Source: Hydrogenophaga sp.
GTDB taxonomy: Bacteria > Pseudomonadota > Gammaproteobacteria > Burkholderiales > Burkholderiaceae_C
Reading direction: 5' to 3'
Assembly (NCBI GenBank): GCA_018993155.1
Contig: JAGKSX010000020.1
Coordinates: forward strand, 1-60,965
Length of the DNA stretch: 60,965 nucleotides
Shown: positions 1 through 9,296 of the stretch, in pieces
How the letters are laid out: each line of letters begins with the position of its first letter
Position numbering within the stretch: position 1 is the first letter of the stretch
Program-made: the position numbers and the translations under genes
The notes under the pieces: generated by a model
The model's database searches: none
What the model was told of the DNA's origin: nothing
The model's input: the letters and a program-made list of their open reading frames with translations, nothing else

Positions 1-60
1 TGGCCCACGGCCCTTCGGGCCGGGCCCCGGTCCGCCCGGGGCGGGGGACCTGCCCGACCC
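1..60 (+). promoter_or_regulatory. 3' end of a probable cobalamin (B12) riboswitch
   Basis: The stretch GGGGGACCTGCC near 45-56 matches the conserved 3' end of the cobalamin element (consensus around GGAGACCTGCC), and the preceding bases can form GC-rich hairpins (GGCCCttcgGGGCC-like at 7-24). It lies about 85 bp upstream of bluB, a gene of B12 lower-ligand synthesis that is often under such control. The 5' half of the element, including the B12-box proper, lies before the window start, so the call rests on a short motif plus context. Confidence 0.5.
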
Positions 61-142
61 CCAGGGCCAAAACACCCCGGACCCCACACCCCTGCAGCGC
101 CGACACCCCCGGCGCGGCGCAAGATCGTAGCCAGTGACCGCC

Positions 143-904
143 ATGCCCCACCCGCCCACCCCCGATCAGGCCTTCCCCCCGGCCCAGCGCGATGCCGTGT
201 ACCGCGCCATCTTCGAGCGGCGCGACATGCGCCACTTCGCTGGCGGAACGGTCGCGCCCGAGCTGATGCGCCGGCTGCTCACCGCCGCGCACCACGCGCC
301 CAGCGTGGGCTTCATGCAGCCCTGGCGTTTCTTGCGCGTGGCCTCGCCCGCGCTGCGGCGCGGGTTGCACGCCTTGGTGGAGCAGGAGCGCGTGCAGACC
401 GCGAGGGCGTTGGGCGAGCGAGAGGAAGCCTTCATGCGCCTCAAGGTCGAGGGCCTGATCGACGCGGCCGAGGTCTGGGTGGTCGCACTCGCGGACGGCC
501 GTGAGCGGCATGTGTTTGGTCGCAGGACCCTGCCGCAGATGGACCTCGCCTCGACCGCCTGCGCGATCCAGAACCTCTGGCTGGCCGCCCGAGCCGAGGG
601 GCTGGGCGTGGGCTGGGTCTCGTTGTTCGACCCGGCGGCTGTGGCGTGCCTGCTGGGGATGCCGGACGGGGCCGAGCCGATCGCCTTGTTGTGCATCGGT
701 CCCGTGCACGGCTTTTACGAGGAACCGATGCTTCAGCAGCAGCGCTGGGCCTCGCGTTGCGCCCTGGACGATGTGCTGTTTGAAGACGCCTGGGGTCAGC
801 CCCTGGACCCGCGCGATTCGGCGGGTGGTGTGGACCGTGCGGTGCACACACGGCTCAGGCCGGCCGGTGCGCGGAGCGCACCAGATGGCGGTAGCGCAGG
901 TTGA
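143..904 (+). CDS. bluB: 5,6-dimethylbenzimidazole synthase BluB
   Basis: Flavin-dependent nitroreductase-fold enzyme that cleaves reduced FMN with O2 to make 5,6-dimethylbenzimidazole, the lower ligand of cobalamin. The signature stretches are present: ERRDMRHF near residue 26, HAPSVGFMQPWRF near 50 (FMN binding, typical of BluB rather than general nitroreductases), and GLGVGWVS near 155. An in-frame GTG lies 9 bp upstream (134); I prefer the ATG at 143, though neither has a strong ribosome-binding site. The length of about 253 residues fits the family. The 3' end overlaps the convergent LtrA-like gene by 50 bp. The possible riboswitch upstream supports a role in B12 metabolism. No other cob genes are in view. 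Confidence 0.9.
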   Translation: MPHPPTPDQAFPPAQRDAVYRAIFERRDMRHFAGGTVAPELMRRLLTAAHHAPSVGFMQPWRFLRVASPALRRGLHALVEQERVQTARALGEREEAFMRLKVEGLIDAAEVWVVALADGRERHVFGRRTLPQMDLASTACAIQNLWLAARAEGLGVGWVSLFDPAAVACLLGMPDGAEPIALLCIGPVHGFYEEPMLQQQRWASRCALDDVLFEDAWGQPLDPRDSAGGVDRAVHTRLRPAGARSAPDGGSAG

Positions 905-1991
905 GCAGCACGTAGCAGATCATCGTCGCCGTAAGGCCCACCAGCATGGCCTCGAGCCCGAGTGGCAACATCAGCACGAGTGCCGTCAGCGCCAACACCG
1001 CCGAGGTGTTGGACAGCAGATAGGGCCGCAGCTCCGGCACCTCCATGTAGTAGCCGTACTGCTTGCCCACGAAGAACAGCACGGTGCCGGCAGCGGCGAG
1101 CAGGCGGAAGTCATGCGGGTCGAGCCCGCCCAGGATCGCATACCGGATCAGCGAGGCCTGGATCGCCAGCCCGATGAACAGGAAGAAGTGCGAGTAGAGG
1201 ATCGAGTGCCCGGTCGTCAACTTGCGTCGCTCCAGCAGGTGGAAGCTGTCGTAGTAGATCCACCAGATCGCCGACACCATGACAAATCCGCTGACGGCGG
1301 CGATGACGTTGGAGCGGTTCCAGGTGATGCCCGCCAGTGCCGCGGAGATGCTGATCACCGATTCGCCGAGCATGATGATGGTCAGCAGGCCGACGCGCTC
1401 GACCAGGTGCGCCGTGTGCGCGGGCACCACATGCAGGCGCCGGTTGAGCACCACCAGGGCCACCATGTCGAACAGGATCCCGGCGTAGAAAACCCTGTAG
1501 CTCCAGGGCGGCGGCAGCAGGACCGAGGACAGGCTCACCGTGGCGCCGATGGCGAACACGGCGCCCACCGTCGTCGCGATGCCACCCCGGTCGTGGTGCT
1601 TGCGCTTGGAGACGAAGTACATCCCTGCAACGATCAGCCGCGCGCCGCAGTAACAGGCGACGGTCAGCGTGTACGTGCCAGCGTCCTGGGTGGCGTGCGA
1701 GACCTGCGACGAGATGACGACCAGCAGGAACATCATCAGCAGCGTCGAGAACCGATGCTGGCGGCTGTCGGTGTCGAAGCGATTGGCGTAGATCGTGTGG
1801 CCCGCCCAGATCCACCACACCGGCAGGAACACCAGCACGAAGTGCAGGAACTGCTGTGGCGCGATGTGGCCGTCGTGCGCTTCCGCCAGGATCTCGCCGA
1901 CGTCGCGCAAGGCGACAACGAAGATCAGGTCGAAGAACAGCTCCAGCCAGGTCGCGTGCCGGTGCGGGTCGAAGTATCTCAAGTCCTTCAC
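855..1991 (-). CDS. Low temperature requirement A (LtrA) family membrane protein
   Basis: Polytopic inner-membrane protein of the LtrA family, function unknown beyond its original link to low-temperature growth in Listeria. The diagnostic N-terminal motif RHATWLELFFDLIFVVAL is present about ten residues from the chosen start, followed by many hydrophobic segments, and the family's second half with LLxERRKLTTGH is visible. The frame is open up to a GTG at 2126 (423 residues), but the extra N-terminal residues are low-quality GC-rich sequence. I therefore prefer the GTG at 1991 (378 residues); an ATG at 2084 is the other option. It converges on and overlaps bluB by 50 bp. No operon partner. Confidence 0.82.
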   Translation of the reverse strand: MKDLRYFDPHRHATWLELFFDLIFVVALRDVGEILAEAHDGHIAPQQFLHFVLVFLPVWWIWAGHTIYANRFDTDSRQHRFSTLLMMFLLVVISSQVSHATQDAGTYTLTVACYCGARLIVAGMYFVSKRKHHDRGGIATTVGAVFAIGATVSLSSVLLPPPWSYRVFYAGILFDMVALVVLNRRLHVVPAHTAHLVERVGLLTIIMLGESVISISAALAGITWNRSNVIAAVSGFVMVSAIWWIYYDSFHLLERRKLTTGHSILYSHFFLFIGLAIQASLIRYAILGGLDPHDFRLLAAAGTVLFFVGKQYGYYMEVPELRPYLLSNTSAVLALTALVLMLPLGLEAMLVGLTATMICYVLLNLRYRHLVRSAHRPA

Positions 1992-2228
1992 GCGGCCATC
2001 GTAGGGCTTGGAGCCCGGCCAGGCGCGCGTCCAGGCCGACTCGGCCCCTGGAAGTCCCTCGCGACCCAAGTTCGCAGCAAGCATGTGCCATGAACAGCAA
2101 GGTCCGGAGCGAGGGACCGACTGCACGGACCGCTTTCATCGCGCCATGGCGACGGGTCGGAAGCGGTATTCAGCCGCGCGTTCAAGCGCGGGGTCGCGTC
2201 CGCCGTGCCTGGCGCCTGAGCCCGGCGT

Positions 2229-3038
2229 TCAGTCCCAGGCCGGCGCCAGGCCTTCCGGGTTCACCAGGCGCTCGCCGCGGTCCAGCGCGTCGATGCGCGC
2301 CATCTCTTCTTCACTCAGGCGCAGCGTGGGCGCCAGCAGGTTGCCCTTCAGGTTCTCGCGCTTCGTGGACGACGGGATCACCGCGAAGCCGCGCTGCAAC
2401 GCCCAGGCCAGCGCGACCTGCGCCGGCGTCCAGCCGTGCGCCTGTGCGATGGCGGTGATGACCTCATCGCCCAGCACCTTGCCGTAAGCCAGCGTCATGT
2501 ACGAGGTGAGGTGGATGCCCTGCTCGCGCGCGAACGCGACAAGCTTCGGGCTCTGCAGGTAGGGATGCAGCTCGACCTGGTTGGTGGCGATGGCCTTTGC
2601 ACCCACCGCGGCGATGGCCTCCTGCAGCAGCTTCACGCTGAAGTTGGACACGCCCATGTGTTTCGTGAGCCCTTGCGCCTTCGCGGCCTGCAGCGCGTGC
2701 AGGGAATCGGCCACGGGCACGGCGCCCGCGGGCGAGGGCCAGTGGATTAGCGTCAGGTCCACGTGGTCGGTGCGCAGCTTGCGCAGGCTCTCGCGCAGGC
2801 TGGGCACGAGCTTGTCGGCCGACAGGTTGTCGGTCCAGATCTTGGTGGTGATGAAGAGCTCGCTGCGCGGCACGCCGCTCTCGGCGATGGCCTGGCCCAC
2901 TTCGGCTTCGTTGCCGTAGATCTGCGCGGTGTCGATGTGGCGGTAGCCGAGTTCGAGCGCCTGGCGCACCGAGTCGATCACGACCTGGCCCTTGAGGCGG
3001 AAGGTGCCGAGGCCGAAGGAAGGGATGGTGTTGTTCAT
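2229..3038 (-). CDS. dkgB: 2,5-diketo-D-gluconate reductase B-type aldo/keto reductase
   Basis: NADPH-dependent aldo/keto reductase; E. coli DkgB reduces 2,5-diketogluconate and methylglyoxal. The protein (269 residues) follows E. coli DkgB closely along its length, from [11 protein letters not shown] at the start to [11 protein letters not shown] at the end. The AKR catalytic tetrad is in place: D36, Y41, K66 and H99. The [10 protein letters not shown] cofactor-binding motif is near the C-terminus. I start at the ATG at 3038 because homology begins there; the longer frame would add 28 unrelated residues. It lies 22 bp downstream of the MFS gene on the same strand, so the two are probably cotranscribed. 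Confidence 0.9.
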   Translation of the reverse strand: MNNTIPSFGLGTFRLKGQVVIDSVRQALELGYRHIDTAQIYGNEAEVGQAIAESGVPRSELFITTKIWTDNLSADKLVPSLRESLRKLRTDHVDLTLIHWPSPAGAVPVADSLHALQAAKAQGLTKHMGVSNFSVKLLQEAIAAVGAKAIATNQVELHPYLQSPKLVAFAREQGIHLTSYMTLAYGKVLGDEVITAIAQAHGWTPAQVALAWALQRGFAVIPSSTKRENLKGNLLAPTLRLSEEEMARIDALDRGERLVNPEGLAPAWD

Positions 3039-3060
3039 GGTATGTCTTTCGAAAGAGGGT

Positions 3061-4269
3061 TCAGTGGCCACCGGCGTAGGCGGCGCGTGAAGCGGTTCGC
3101 TGGGGCGCCGGGTCGCGCGCATCGAGGCGGCCGCTCCACACGGTCAGGCCGAGCGCGCCGAGCACCACCAGGGCGCCGATCCAGGGGGTGTGGCGCAGGC
3201 CGATGCCGTCCACGATCCAGCCACCGCCCCAGGCGCCGAGCGCGATGCCGAGGTTGAAGGCCGCGATGTTCAGGCCCGAGGCCACGTCGATGGCGCGCGG
3301 CGCGAAGCGCTCGGCCTGCTGCACCACGTAGACCTGCAGGCCGGCCACGTTGCCGAAGGCCACCGCGCCCCAGGCCAGCACGGTCAGCACCATCAGCCAG
3401 GGGTTGGCGGCGGTGAAGGTCAGCACCAGCAGCACCAGCGCGAGCAGCGAGAAGATGAGCTTCAGCGCGGGGATGGGACCCCTGCGGTCGGCCAGCCGGC
3501 CACCCCAGATGTTGCCCACCGCCACCGACAGACCGTAGGCCAGCATCACGCCGCCGACCGCGCTGGCCTGGAAACCGGTGACCTGCTGCAGCATGGGCGC
3601 GAGGTAGGTGAAGGCCACGAAGGTGCCGCCGTAGCCCACGGCCGTCATCGCGTACACCAGCAGCAGGCGCGGCTGCCTGAGCACCGCCAGCTGTTGCAGC
3701 AGCGAGGCGGGCTGGCTGTGCGCGAGCTTGCGCGGCACGAACAGCAGGCTGCCGACGATGGCGATCACACCCAACGCGGCGACCGCGAGGAAGGTGGCGC
3801 GCCAGCCGAAGTGCTGGCCGATGAAGGTGCCCAGCGGCACGCCGGTGACCAGCGCCACGGTGAGGCCGCTGAACATGGTGGCGATCGCGCTGGCTGCCTT
3901 CTCCTTGGGCACCAGGCCGGTGGCGATGGTCGAGCCGATGGAGAAGAACACACCGTGCGCCAGGCCGGTGAGCACGCGCGCGGCGATCAGCGTCTCGTAA
4001 CCCGGCGAGAGCCAGGCCAGCAGGTTGCCGACGGTAAAGAGCGCCATCAGCGAGAGCAGCAGCGTCTTGCGCGGCAGCTTGCCGGTGAGCGCGGTGAGCA
4101 CCGGCGCGCCCACGGCGACGCCCAGCGCGTACAGGCTGACCAGCAGGCCGGCCGAGGGCAGGCTCACGCCGAGGTCGGCCGCGATGGTGGGGATGAGACC
4201 GACGATGACGAACTCGGTCGTCCCGATGGCGAAGGCGCTGATGGTCAGCGCGAGCAAGGCTAAAGGCAT
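3061..4269 (-). CDS. MFS transporter, DHA1 family (AraJ/YdhP-like exporter)
   Basis: Twelve-helix major facilitator of 402 residues. The N-terminus ([18 protein letters not shown]) is the characteristic first helix of the AraJ/YdhP/NepI group of drug, sugar or nucleoside exporters, and loop 2-3 carries [12 protein letters not shown], a variant of MFS motif A. A Shine-Dalgarno-like GGAG lies upstream of the ATG at 4269. dkgB follows 22 bp downstream and a LysR regulator is divergent, with a short inverted repeat between them. This is a common arrangement in which the regulator controls exporter and reductase together. Substrate not deducible. Confidence 0.85.
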   Translation of the reverse strand: MPLALLALTISAFAIGTTEFVIVGLIPTIAADLGVSLPSAGLLVSLYALGVAVGAPVLTALTGKLPRKTLLLSLMALFTVGNLLAWLSPGYETLIAARVLTGLAHGVFFSIGSTIATGLVPKEKAASAIATMFSGLTVALVTGVPLGTFIGQHFGWRATFLAVAALGVIAIVGSLLFVPRKLAHSQPASLLQQLAVLRQPRLLLVYAMTAVGYGGTFVAFTYLAPMLQQVTGFQASAVGGVMLAYGLSVAVGNIWGGRLADRRGPIPALKLIFSLLALVLLVLTFTAANPWLMVLTVLAWGAVAFGNVAGLQVYVVQQAERFAPRAIDVASGLNIAAFNLGIALGAWGGGWIVDGIGLRHTPWIGALVVLGALGLTVWSGRLDARDPAPQRTASRAAYAGGH

Positions 4270-4315
4270 GAAACCACTCCGAAGGGCTGGAAAGGTTCGC
4301 AGTGTGGGCCGGTTA

Positions 4316-4327
4316 TTTCTTGAGAAA
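4316..4327. promoter_or_regulatory. Inverted repeat in divergent LysR/MFS promoter region
   Basis: TTTCT-TG-AGAAA is a five-base inverted repeat within the 99-bp gap between the divergent MFS and LysR genes. A second small dyad, ATTC-AA-GAAT at 4361-4370, overlaps the LysR start codon. Such dyads fit the T-N11-A type sites bound by LysR regulators; assignment as operator is inferred. Confidence 0.45.
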
Positions 4328-4368
4328 AAGCGGTTGCCTGGAACAACATTTGTGCCGAAAATTCAAGA

Positions 4369-5259
4369 ATGAAGACCACCCTCGATGAACTGCTTGCCTT
4401 CAGGACCGTGGTGGACACGGGTTCCATCAGCGCCGCCGCCGAACAGCTGGGCCAGACCAGCTCGGGCATCAGCCGCGCGCTCAGCCGGCTGGAGCAGAAG
4501 CTCCACACCACGCTGATGCGGCGCACCACGCGGCGCCTGGAGCTGAGTGAAGAAGGCCAGCTGTTCCTCGCGCGGGCGCGCGAGATCCTGCAGTCGGTCG
4601 AGGCCGCCGAGGACGAGCTGGCCTGCCGCCACCTCAAGCCCGCCGGCAAGCTGCGCGTGAACGCGGCCTCGCCCTTCATCCTGCACGTGCTGGTGCCGCT
4701 GGTGAACGACTTCCTGGCCGAGTACCCCGACATCGAGCTGGAGCTGCACAGCGGCGACAGCATCATCGACCTGATCGAGCACCGCGCCGACGTGGCGGTG
4801 CGCATCGGCACGCTGCGCGACTCCACGCTGCACGCCAGGCCCCTCACCTCGTACCGCCTGCGCCTGTACGCCAGCCCGGCCTACCTGAAGAAGGCCGGCC
4901 GGCCGACCAAGGTGGAGGACCTGGCGCGGCACGCGCTGCTGGGCTTCACCCAGCCGGAGGTCCTCAACACCTGGCCGCTGCGCCACCCCGATGGCGACGG
5001 CCTGGCGATCACGCCCACCATCGCCGCCTCCAGCGGCGAGACGGTGCGCCAGCTCGCGCTCGCAGGCGCGGGCATCGCCTGCCTGTCCGACTTCATGACC
5101 GGGCCCGACCGCGCGCGGGGCGACCTGGTGCAGGTGCTGATGCGCGACACGCTGGAGCAACGCCAGCCGGTGCACGCGGTCTACTACCGCAACACCGAGC
5201 TGGCCTCGCGCATCCGCTGCTTCGTGGACTTCCTCGCGCTGCGCCTGGCCAGCGCCTGA
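4369..5259 (+). CDS. LysR-family transcriptional regulator
   Basis: LTTR of 296 residues with an N-terminal winged helix-turn-helix (residues about 3-60, GSISAAAEQLGQTSSGISRALSRLE) and a substrate-binding-like effector domain (VNAASPFILHVLVPLVNDFLAEYPDIELELHSGD and following). It resembles the subgroup found divergent from MFS/aldo-keto reductase pairs. It probably controls the MFS-dkgB operon and itself. The effector is unknown. The ATG at 4369 sits inside a small dyad that could serve autoregulation. Confidence 0.88.
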   Translation: MKTTLDELLAFRTVVDTGSISAAAEQLGQTSSGISRALSRLEQKLHTTLMRRTTRRLELSEEGQLFLARAREILQSVEAAEDELACRHLKPAGKLRVNAASPFILHVLVPLVNDFLAEYPDIELELHSGDSIIDLIEHRADVAVRIGTLRDSTLHARPLTSYRLRLYASPAYLKKAGRPTKVEDLARHALLGFTQPEVLNTWPLRHPDGDGLAITPTIAASSGETVRQLALAGAGIACLSDFMTGPDRARGDLVQVLMRDTLEQRQPVHAVYYRNTELASRIRCFVDFLALRLASA

Positions 5260-5282
5260 ACGCAGCCGGCAGAATCCACCGC

Positions 5283-6068
5283 ATGCCACCACCGCCCTAC
5301 AACGCCCCCCAGGACATGGAACGCCGCGACTGGATCGCCGGCCTGGAGAAGGGCTTGCACCTCATCGAGGCCTTCGACGCCGAACACTCGCGCCTGACCG
5401 CCAGCCAGGCCGCGCAGCGCTGCGGCATGACGCGCACCGCCACCCGCCGGTATTTGCTCACGCTGGTGCACACCGGCCACGTGACCACCGACGGCAAGCT
5501 GTTCTGGCTCACGCCACGCGTGATGCGCCTGGGCCAGGCCTACCTGGAATCGGCGCGCCTGCCGCGCGCCGTGCAGCCCTACCTGCAGCGCGTGACCGCC
5601 GGCACCGGCGAGGTCGCCTACGGCGCGGTGCTGGACCACGACGAGCTGGTCTACATCGCGCGCAGCGGCACGCAGCGCCAACTCAACACCGGCTACATGC
5701 TGGGCTCGCGCGTGCAACCGCACCTGACGGCCGCCGGCATGGTGATCCTGGCCGCGCTCGGGCCAGGCTTCTGGGAACCCTGGCTCGCGGCGCAGACGCT
5801 GCGCCCTTTCACCTCGCACACGGTGCTGGACAAACAGCAGCTGCACCAGAACCTGCTGCAGGCGCGCGAACAGGGCTGGGCGATTTCGGAACAGCAGCTG
5901 GAGATGAACTACCGGGGCATCGCCGTGCCGCTGTGGGACCACAACGACGAGCTGCTGGGCGCGATGAGCGTGACCATGCCCATGAACAACGAGACCAGCG
6001 AGCTCGCGGTCAAGCGCATCCTGCCGGTGCTGCAGGACACCGCGCGCAGCGCGCGGCCCCTGCTGTGA
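5283..6068 (+). CDS. IclR-family transcriptional regulator (PcaR/PobR-like)
   Basis: IclR regulator of 261 residues: N-terminal winged HTH (RLTASQAAQRCGMTRTATRRYLLTL, residues about 38-63) and a GAF-like effector domain (YIARSGTQRQLNTGYMLGSRVQPHLTAAGMVIL). The domain layout is that of regulators of aromatic-acid catabolism such as PcaR, PcaU and PobR. No protocatechuate or hydroxybenzoate genes flank it here, so its target is not evident. It lies 23 bp after the LysR gene on the same strand. A second in-frame ATG (residue 12, MERRDW) may be the true start. Confidence 0.85.
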   Translation: MPPPPYNAPQDMERRDWIAGLEKGLHLIEAFDAEHSRLTASQAAQRCGMTRTATRRYLLTLVHTGHVTTDGKLFWLTPRVMRLGQAYLESARLPRAVQPYLQRVTAGTGEVAYGAVLDHDELVYIARSGTQRQLNTGYMLGSRVQPHLTAAGMVILAALGPGFWEPWLAAQTLRPFTSHTVLDKQQLHQNLLQAREQGWAISEQQLEMNYRGIAVPLWDHNDELLGAMSVTMPMNNETSELAVKRILPVLQDTARSARPLL

Positions 6069-6077
6069 GCGCGCCCC

Positions 6078-6563
6078 TCAGGCAGCGTCCAGCGGCAGCG
6101 CCGTCTTGTAGCGCACCTGCTTGAGCGCGAAGCTCGAGCGGATCTTCTCGACCTGGGCGATCGGCGAGAGCTGCTCGAGGATGAAGCGCTCCAGCGCCGG
6201 CATGTCGGGCACGGCCACGCGCAGCAGGTAGTCGGCGTCGCCCGTCATCAGGTAACACTCCATCACCTCGTCGCGGATGCCGATGCGCGCCTCGAACTCC
6301 TCCAGCGCCTCGCGGCTCTGCTGCTTGAGGCTGATGGAGATGAACACGTTGAGGTGCAGCCCGAGCTGCTTCGCGTCCAGCAGCGCCACGTACTGGCGGA
6401 TCAGCCCACGCGCCTCCAGTGCCCGCACCCGCGCCAGACAGGGCGACGGCGAGAGGTGCACGCGCCGCGCCAGCTCGACGTTGGACAGGCTGGCGTCGTT
6501 CTGAAGCTCTTCCAGAATCTTCAGATCGGTGACATCGAAGTGGTTTGTGCCGTCTGACTTCAT
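6078..6563 (-). CDS. Lrp/AsnC-family regulator, possibly MdeR-like
   Basis: Lrp-type regulator of about 161 residues: an N-terminal HTH ([22 protein letters not shown], then [18 protein letters not shown]) and a C-terminal RAM ligand-binding domain ([11 protein letters not shown] through [21 protein letters not shown]). I chose ATG 6563; the GTG at 6572 would add three residues. It is divergent from the E1-like gene at 6663 with about 100 bp between them. In Pseudomonas putida an Lrp regulator (MdeR) sits beside MdeB, a PDH-E1 homologue that acts on 2-oxobutyrate. The same pairing here suggests control of that enzyme by an amino acid, which is an inference. Confidence 0.88.
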   Translation of the reverse strand: MKSDGTNHFDVTDLKILEELQNDASLSNVELARRVHLSPSPCLARVRALEARGLIRQYVALLDAKQLGLHLNVFISISLKQQSREALEEFEARIGIRDEVMECYLMTGDADYLLRVAVPDMPALERFILEQLSPIAQVEKIRSSFALKQVRYKTALPLDAA

Positions 6564-6662
6564 GATCGACACATTTTATGCCTGGCGGTCGCGCATCCGT
6601 GCGTCCGATTGACACCAACTGCCAGCGGGGCGCGCCTACAGTGGCGGATCCAGGAGAACCCC

Positions 6663-9296
6663 ATGAACGACGTTTCGAAGCAGCTGCATTTCAGCGAGTC
6701 CCTGTCGGCCGACCCGGACCCGCAGGAGACCCTCGAGTGGCGCGAGTCCCTGCTCTCGCTGGCGGCCAGCCAGGGGCCCGCGCGGGCGCGGCAGATCCTC
6801 GACGAACTCGCGCGCCTGGCGCGCCAGCAGCGCATCGGCTGGCAGCCCGAACTGAACACGCCTTACGTGAACACCATCGCGGTGGAGGACCAGCCCGCCT
6901 TCCCCGGCGACCTCGCCGTCGAGGAACGTCTGGCCTCGCTGATGCGCTGGAACGCGCTGGCCATGGTGGTGCGCGCGAACCAGGCCTACGGTGAACTCGG
7001 CGGCCACATCGCGAGCTACGCGAGCGCGGCCGACCTGTTCGAGACCGGCTTCAACCACTTCTTCCACGCCCGCAGCGACCCACACGGCGGCGACCTCGTG
7101 TTCTTCCAGCCACACAGTGCGCCCGGCGTGTACGCGCGCGCCTTCCTCGAAGGCCGGCTGAACGAAGCCGACCTGCTGCACTACCGCCAGGAAATCACCG
7201 CGCCGGCCAGCGGCGCGCGCGGCCTCTCCAGCTACCCGCACCCCTGGCTCATGCCCGACTTCTGGCAGTTCCCCACCGGCTCCATGGGCATCGGCCCGAT
7301 CAGCTCGATCTACCACGCGCGCTTCATGCGCTACCTCACGCACCGCAACCTGCAGAACTGCGACGGCCGCAACGAGAACGGTGTGCACGTCGACAAGCGA
7401 CGTGTGTGGGGCGTGTTCGGCGACGGCGAGATGGACGAGCCCGAGAGCATGAGCGCGCTGACCCTGGCCGCGCGCGAGAAGCTCGACAACCTGGTGTGGG
7501 TGGTCAACTGCAACCTGCAGCGCCTGGACGGCCCGGTGCGCGGCAACGGCCGCATCATCGACGAGCTGGAAAAACTCTTCGCCGGCGCGGGCTGGAACGT
7601 GATCAAGCTGGTGTGGGGCAGCGACTGGGACGGCCTGTTCGCGCGCGACGTCACCGGCGCGCTGGTGCGCGCCTTCGCCCACACGGTGGACGGCCAGATG
7701 CAGACCTTCGCCGCCAAGGACGGCCGCTTCAACCGCGACAACTTCTTCGGCCAGAACGAGGAACTGGCCCGCCTCGCGCAGGGCATGACGGACGAGCAAA
7801 TCGACCGCCTGAAACGCGGCGGCCACGACCTGGTGAAGATCCACGCCGCCTACGCGGCCGCCGCCGCGCACACCGGCCAACCCACCGTGATCCTGGCGCA
7901 GACCAAGAAGGGCTACGGCATGGGCAGCGCAGGCCAGGGCAAGATGACCACGCACAGCCAGAAGAAGTTCGACGGCGCCGACCTGATCGAATTCCGCAAC
8001 CGCTTCAACCTGCCGCTGAGCGACGAGCAGGCCACGGGCCTGGCCTTCTTCAAACCCGCCGACGACAGCGCCGAGATGCGCTACCTGCGCGAGCACCGCG
8101 CCCGCCTGGGCGGCTCGATGCCCCGGCGCGAGACCGCCTGCGAGGTGGTGCCCGTGCCCGCGATCGACGCCTATGCCGCCTTCGCGCTCAAGGCCGACGG
8201 CAAGGAGATGAGCACCACCATGGCCTTCGTGCGCATGCTCGGCAGCCTGCTCAAGGATGGCCAACTGGGCCCGCGCATCGTGCCCATCGTGGCCGACGAG
8301 GCGCGCACCTTCGGCATGGCCAACCTGTTCAAGCAGGTCGGCATCTACAGCAGCGTGGGCCAGCGCTACGCGCCCGAAGACATCGGCTCGGTGCTCAGCT
8401 ACCGCGAGGCGCTGGACGGGCAGATCCTGGAAGAAGGCATCAGCGAGGCCGGCGCCATCGCCAGCTGGACGGCGGCGGCCACCAGCTACAGCGTGCATGG
8501 CCTGGCCATGCTGCCGTTCTACATCTACTACTCCATGTTCGGCTTCCAGCGCGTGGGCGACGCGATCTGGGCCGCGGCCGACCAGCGCTCGCGCGGCTTC
8601 CTGCTCGGCGCCACCTCCGGGCGCACCACGCTGGGCGGCGAAGGCCTGCAGCACCAGGACGGCAGCAGCCACCTCGTGGCCGCCACCATCCCCAACTGCA
8701 AGGCCTACGACCCGGCCTTCGCGGGCGAACTCGCCGTCATTCTGGACGCGGGCATGCGCGAGATGCTGGTGGAGCAGCAGGACGTGTTCTATTACGTCAC
8801 GCTCATGAACGAGAACTACGCCCAGCCCGACCTGCCCGAAGGCGCGGCCGAGGGCGTGCTCCAGGGCGGCTACCGCTTTGGCCGTTTCGGGCCCGACCAG
8901 GCGGCGCAGCAGGTGACCCTGCTGGGCTCGGGCGCGATCTTTACCGAGGTGCTCAAGGCCGCCGCGCAACTGGCCGGACAAGGCATCGGCGTGCACGTGT
9001 TCAGCATCACCAGCTGGAGCGAGCTCGCGCGCGACGGTGTGGCGCGCGGCGAACGCTCGCACCTCACGCAACTGCTGGCCCACAGCGCGGGCCCGGTGAT
9101 CGCCGCCACCGACTACGTGCGCACCGTGCCCGAGAGCGTGCGCGCCTTCGTGCCCGAAGGTCGGGCTTTCCACACGCTGGGCACCGACGGCTTTGGCCGC
9201 AGCGACACGCGCGCCGCGCTGCGCGCCTTCTTCCAGGTCGACGCCGAGCACATCGCGCGGCAGGCGACGGCGGCGCTGCTCAGGCCGGCGCGCTGA
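6663..9296 (+). CDS. Homodimeric PDH-E1-type 2-oxoacid dehydrogenase (AceE/MdeB-like)
   Basis: Thiamine-diphosphate enzyme of the AceE family (877 residues), normally decarboxylating pyruvate and acetylating the E2 lipoyl group. Visible features: the GDGEMDEPES motif that begins the ThDP-binding region (GDG ... NCNLQRLDGPVRGNG), the TKKGYGMG stretch, and the C-terminal domain with HVFSITSWSELARDG. A good AGGAG site precedes the ATG at 6663; the longer frame from 6609 is rejected. No aceF or lpd lies downstream: the next gene is convergent. Isolation from E2/E3 and the divergent Lrp gene favour an MdeB-like role on 2-oxobutyrate from methionine catabolism over the main PDH. mdeA is absent from the window. 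Confidence 0.85.
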   Translation: MNDVSKQLHFSESLSADPDPQETLEWRESLLSLAASQGPARARQILDELARLARQQRIGWQPELNTPYVNTIAVEDQPAFPGDLAVEERLASLMRWNALAMVVRANQAYGELGGHIASYASAADLFETGFNHFFHARSDPHGGDLVFFQPHSAPGVYARAFLEGRLNEADLLHYRQEITAPASGARGLSSYPHPWLMPDFWQFPTGSMGIGPISSIYHARFMRYLTHRNLQNCDGRNENGVHVDKRRVWGVFGDGEMDEPESMSALTLAAREKLDNLVWVVNCNLQRLDGPVRGNGRIIDELEKLFAGAGWNVIKLVWGSDWDGLFARDVTGALVRAFAHTVDGQMQTFAAKDGRFNRDNFFGQNEELARLAQGMTDEQIDRLKRGGHDLVKIHAAYAAAAAHTGQPTVILAQTKKGYGMGSAGQGKMTTHSQKKFDGADLIEFRNRFNLPLSDEQATGLAFFKPADDSAEMRYLREHRARLGGSMPRRETACEVVPVPAIDAYAAFALKADGKEMSTTMAFVRMLGSLLKDGQLGPRIVPIVADEARTFGMANLFKQVGIYSSVGQRYAPEDIGSVLSYREALDGQILEEGISEAGAIASWTAAATSYSVHGLAMLPFYIYYSMFGFQRVGDAIWAAADQRSRGFLLGATSGRTTLGGEGLQHQDGSSHLVAATIPNCKAYDPAFAGELAVILDAGMREMLVEQQDVFYYVTLMNENYAQPDLPEGAAEGVLQGGYRFGRFGPDQAAQQVTLLGSGAIFTEVLKAAAQLAGQGIGVHVFSITSWSELARDGVARGERSHLTQLLAHSAGPVIAATDYVRTVPESVRAFVPEGRAFHTLGTDGFGRSDTRAALRAFFQVDAEHIARQATAALLRPAR

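Noticed and set aside
6609-6642. TTGACA and TACAGT as a sigma-70 promoter for the E1 gene
   Set aside because: The spacing between the hexamers is 22 bases, too long for a normal promoter.
6636-9251. Very long minus-strand open frame (871 codons) across the E1 gene
   Set aside because: It is the antisense shadow of the E1 coding sequence in GC-rich DNA; it is alanine/glycine/histidine-rich with no domain character, whereas the plus frame matches AceE throughout.
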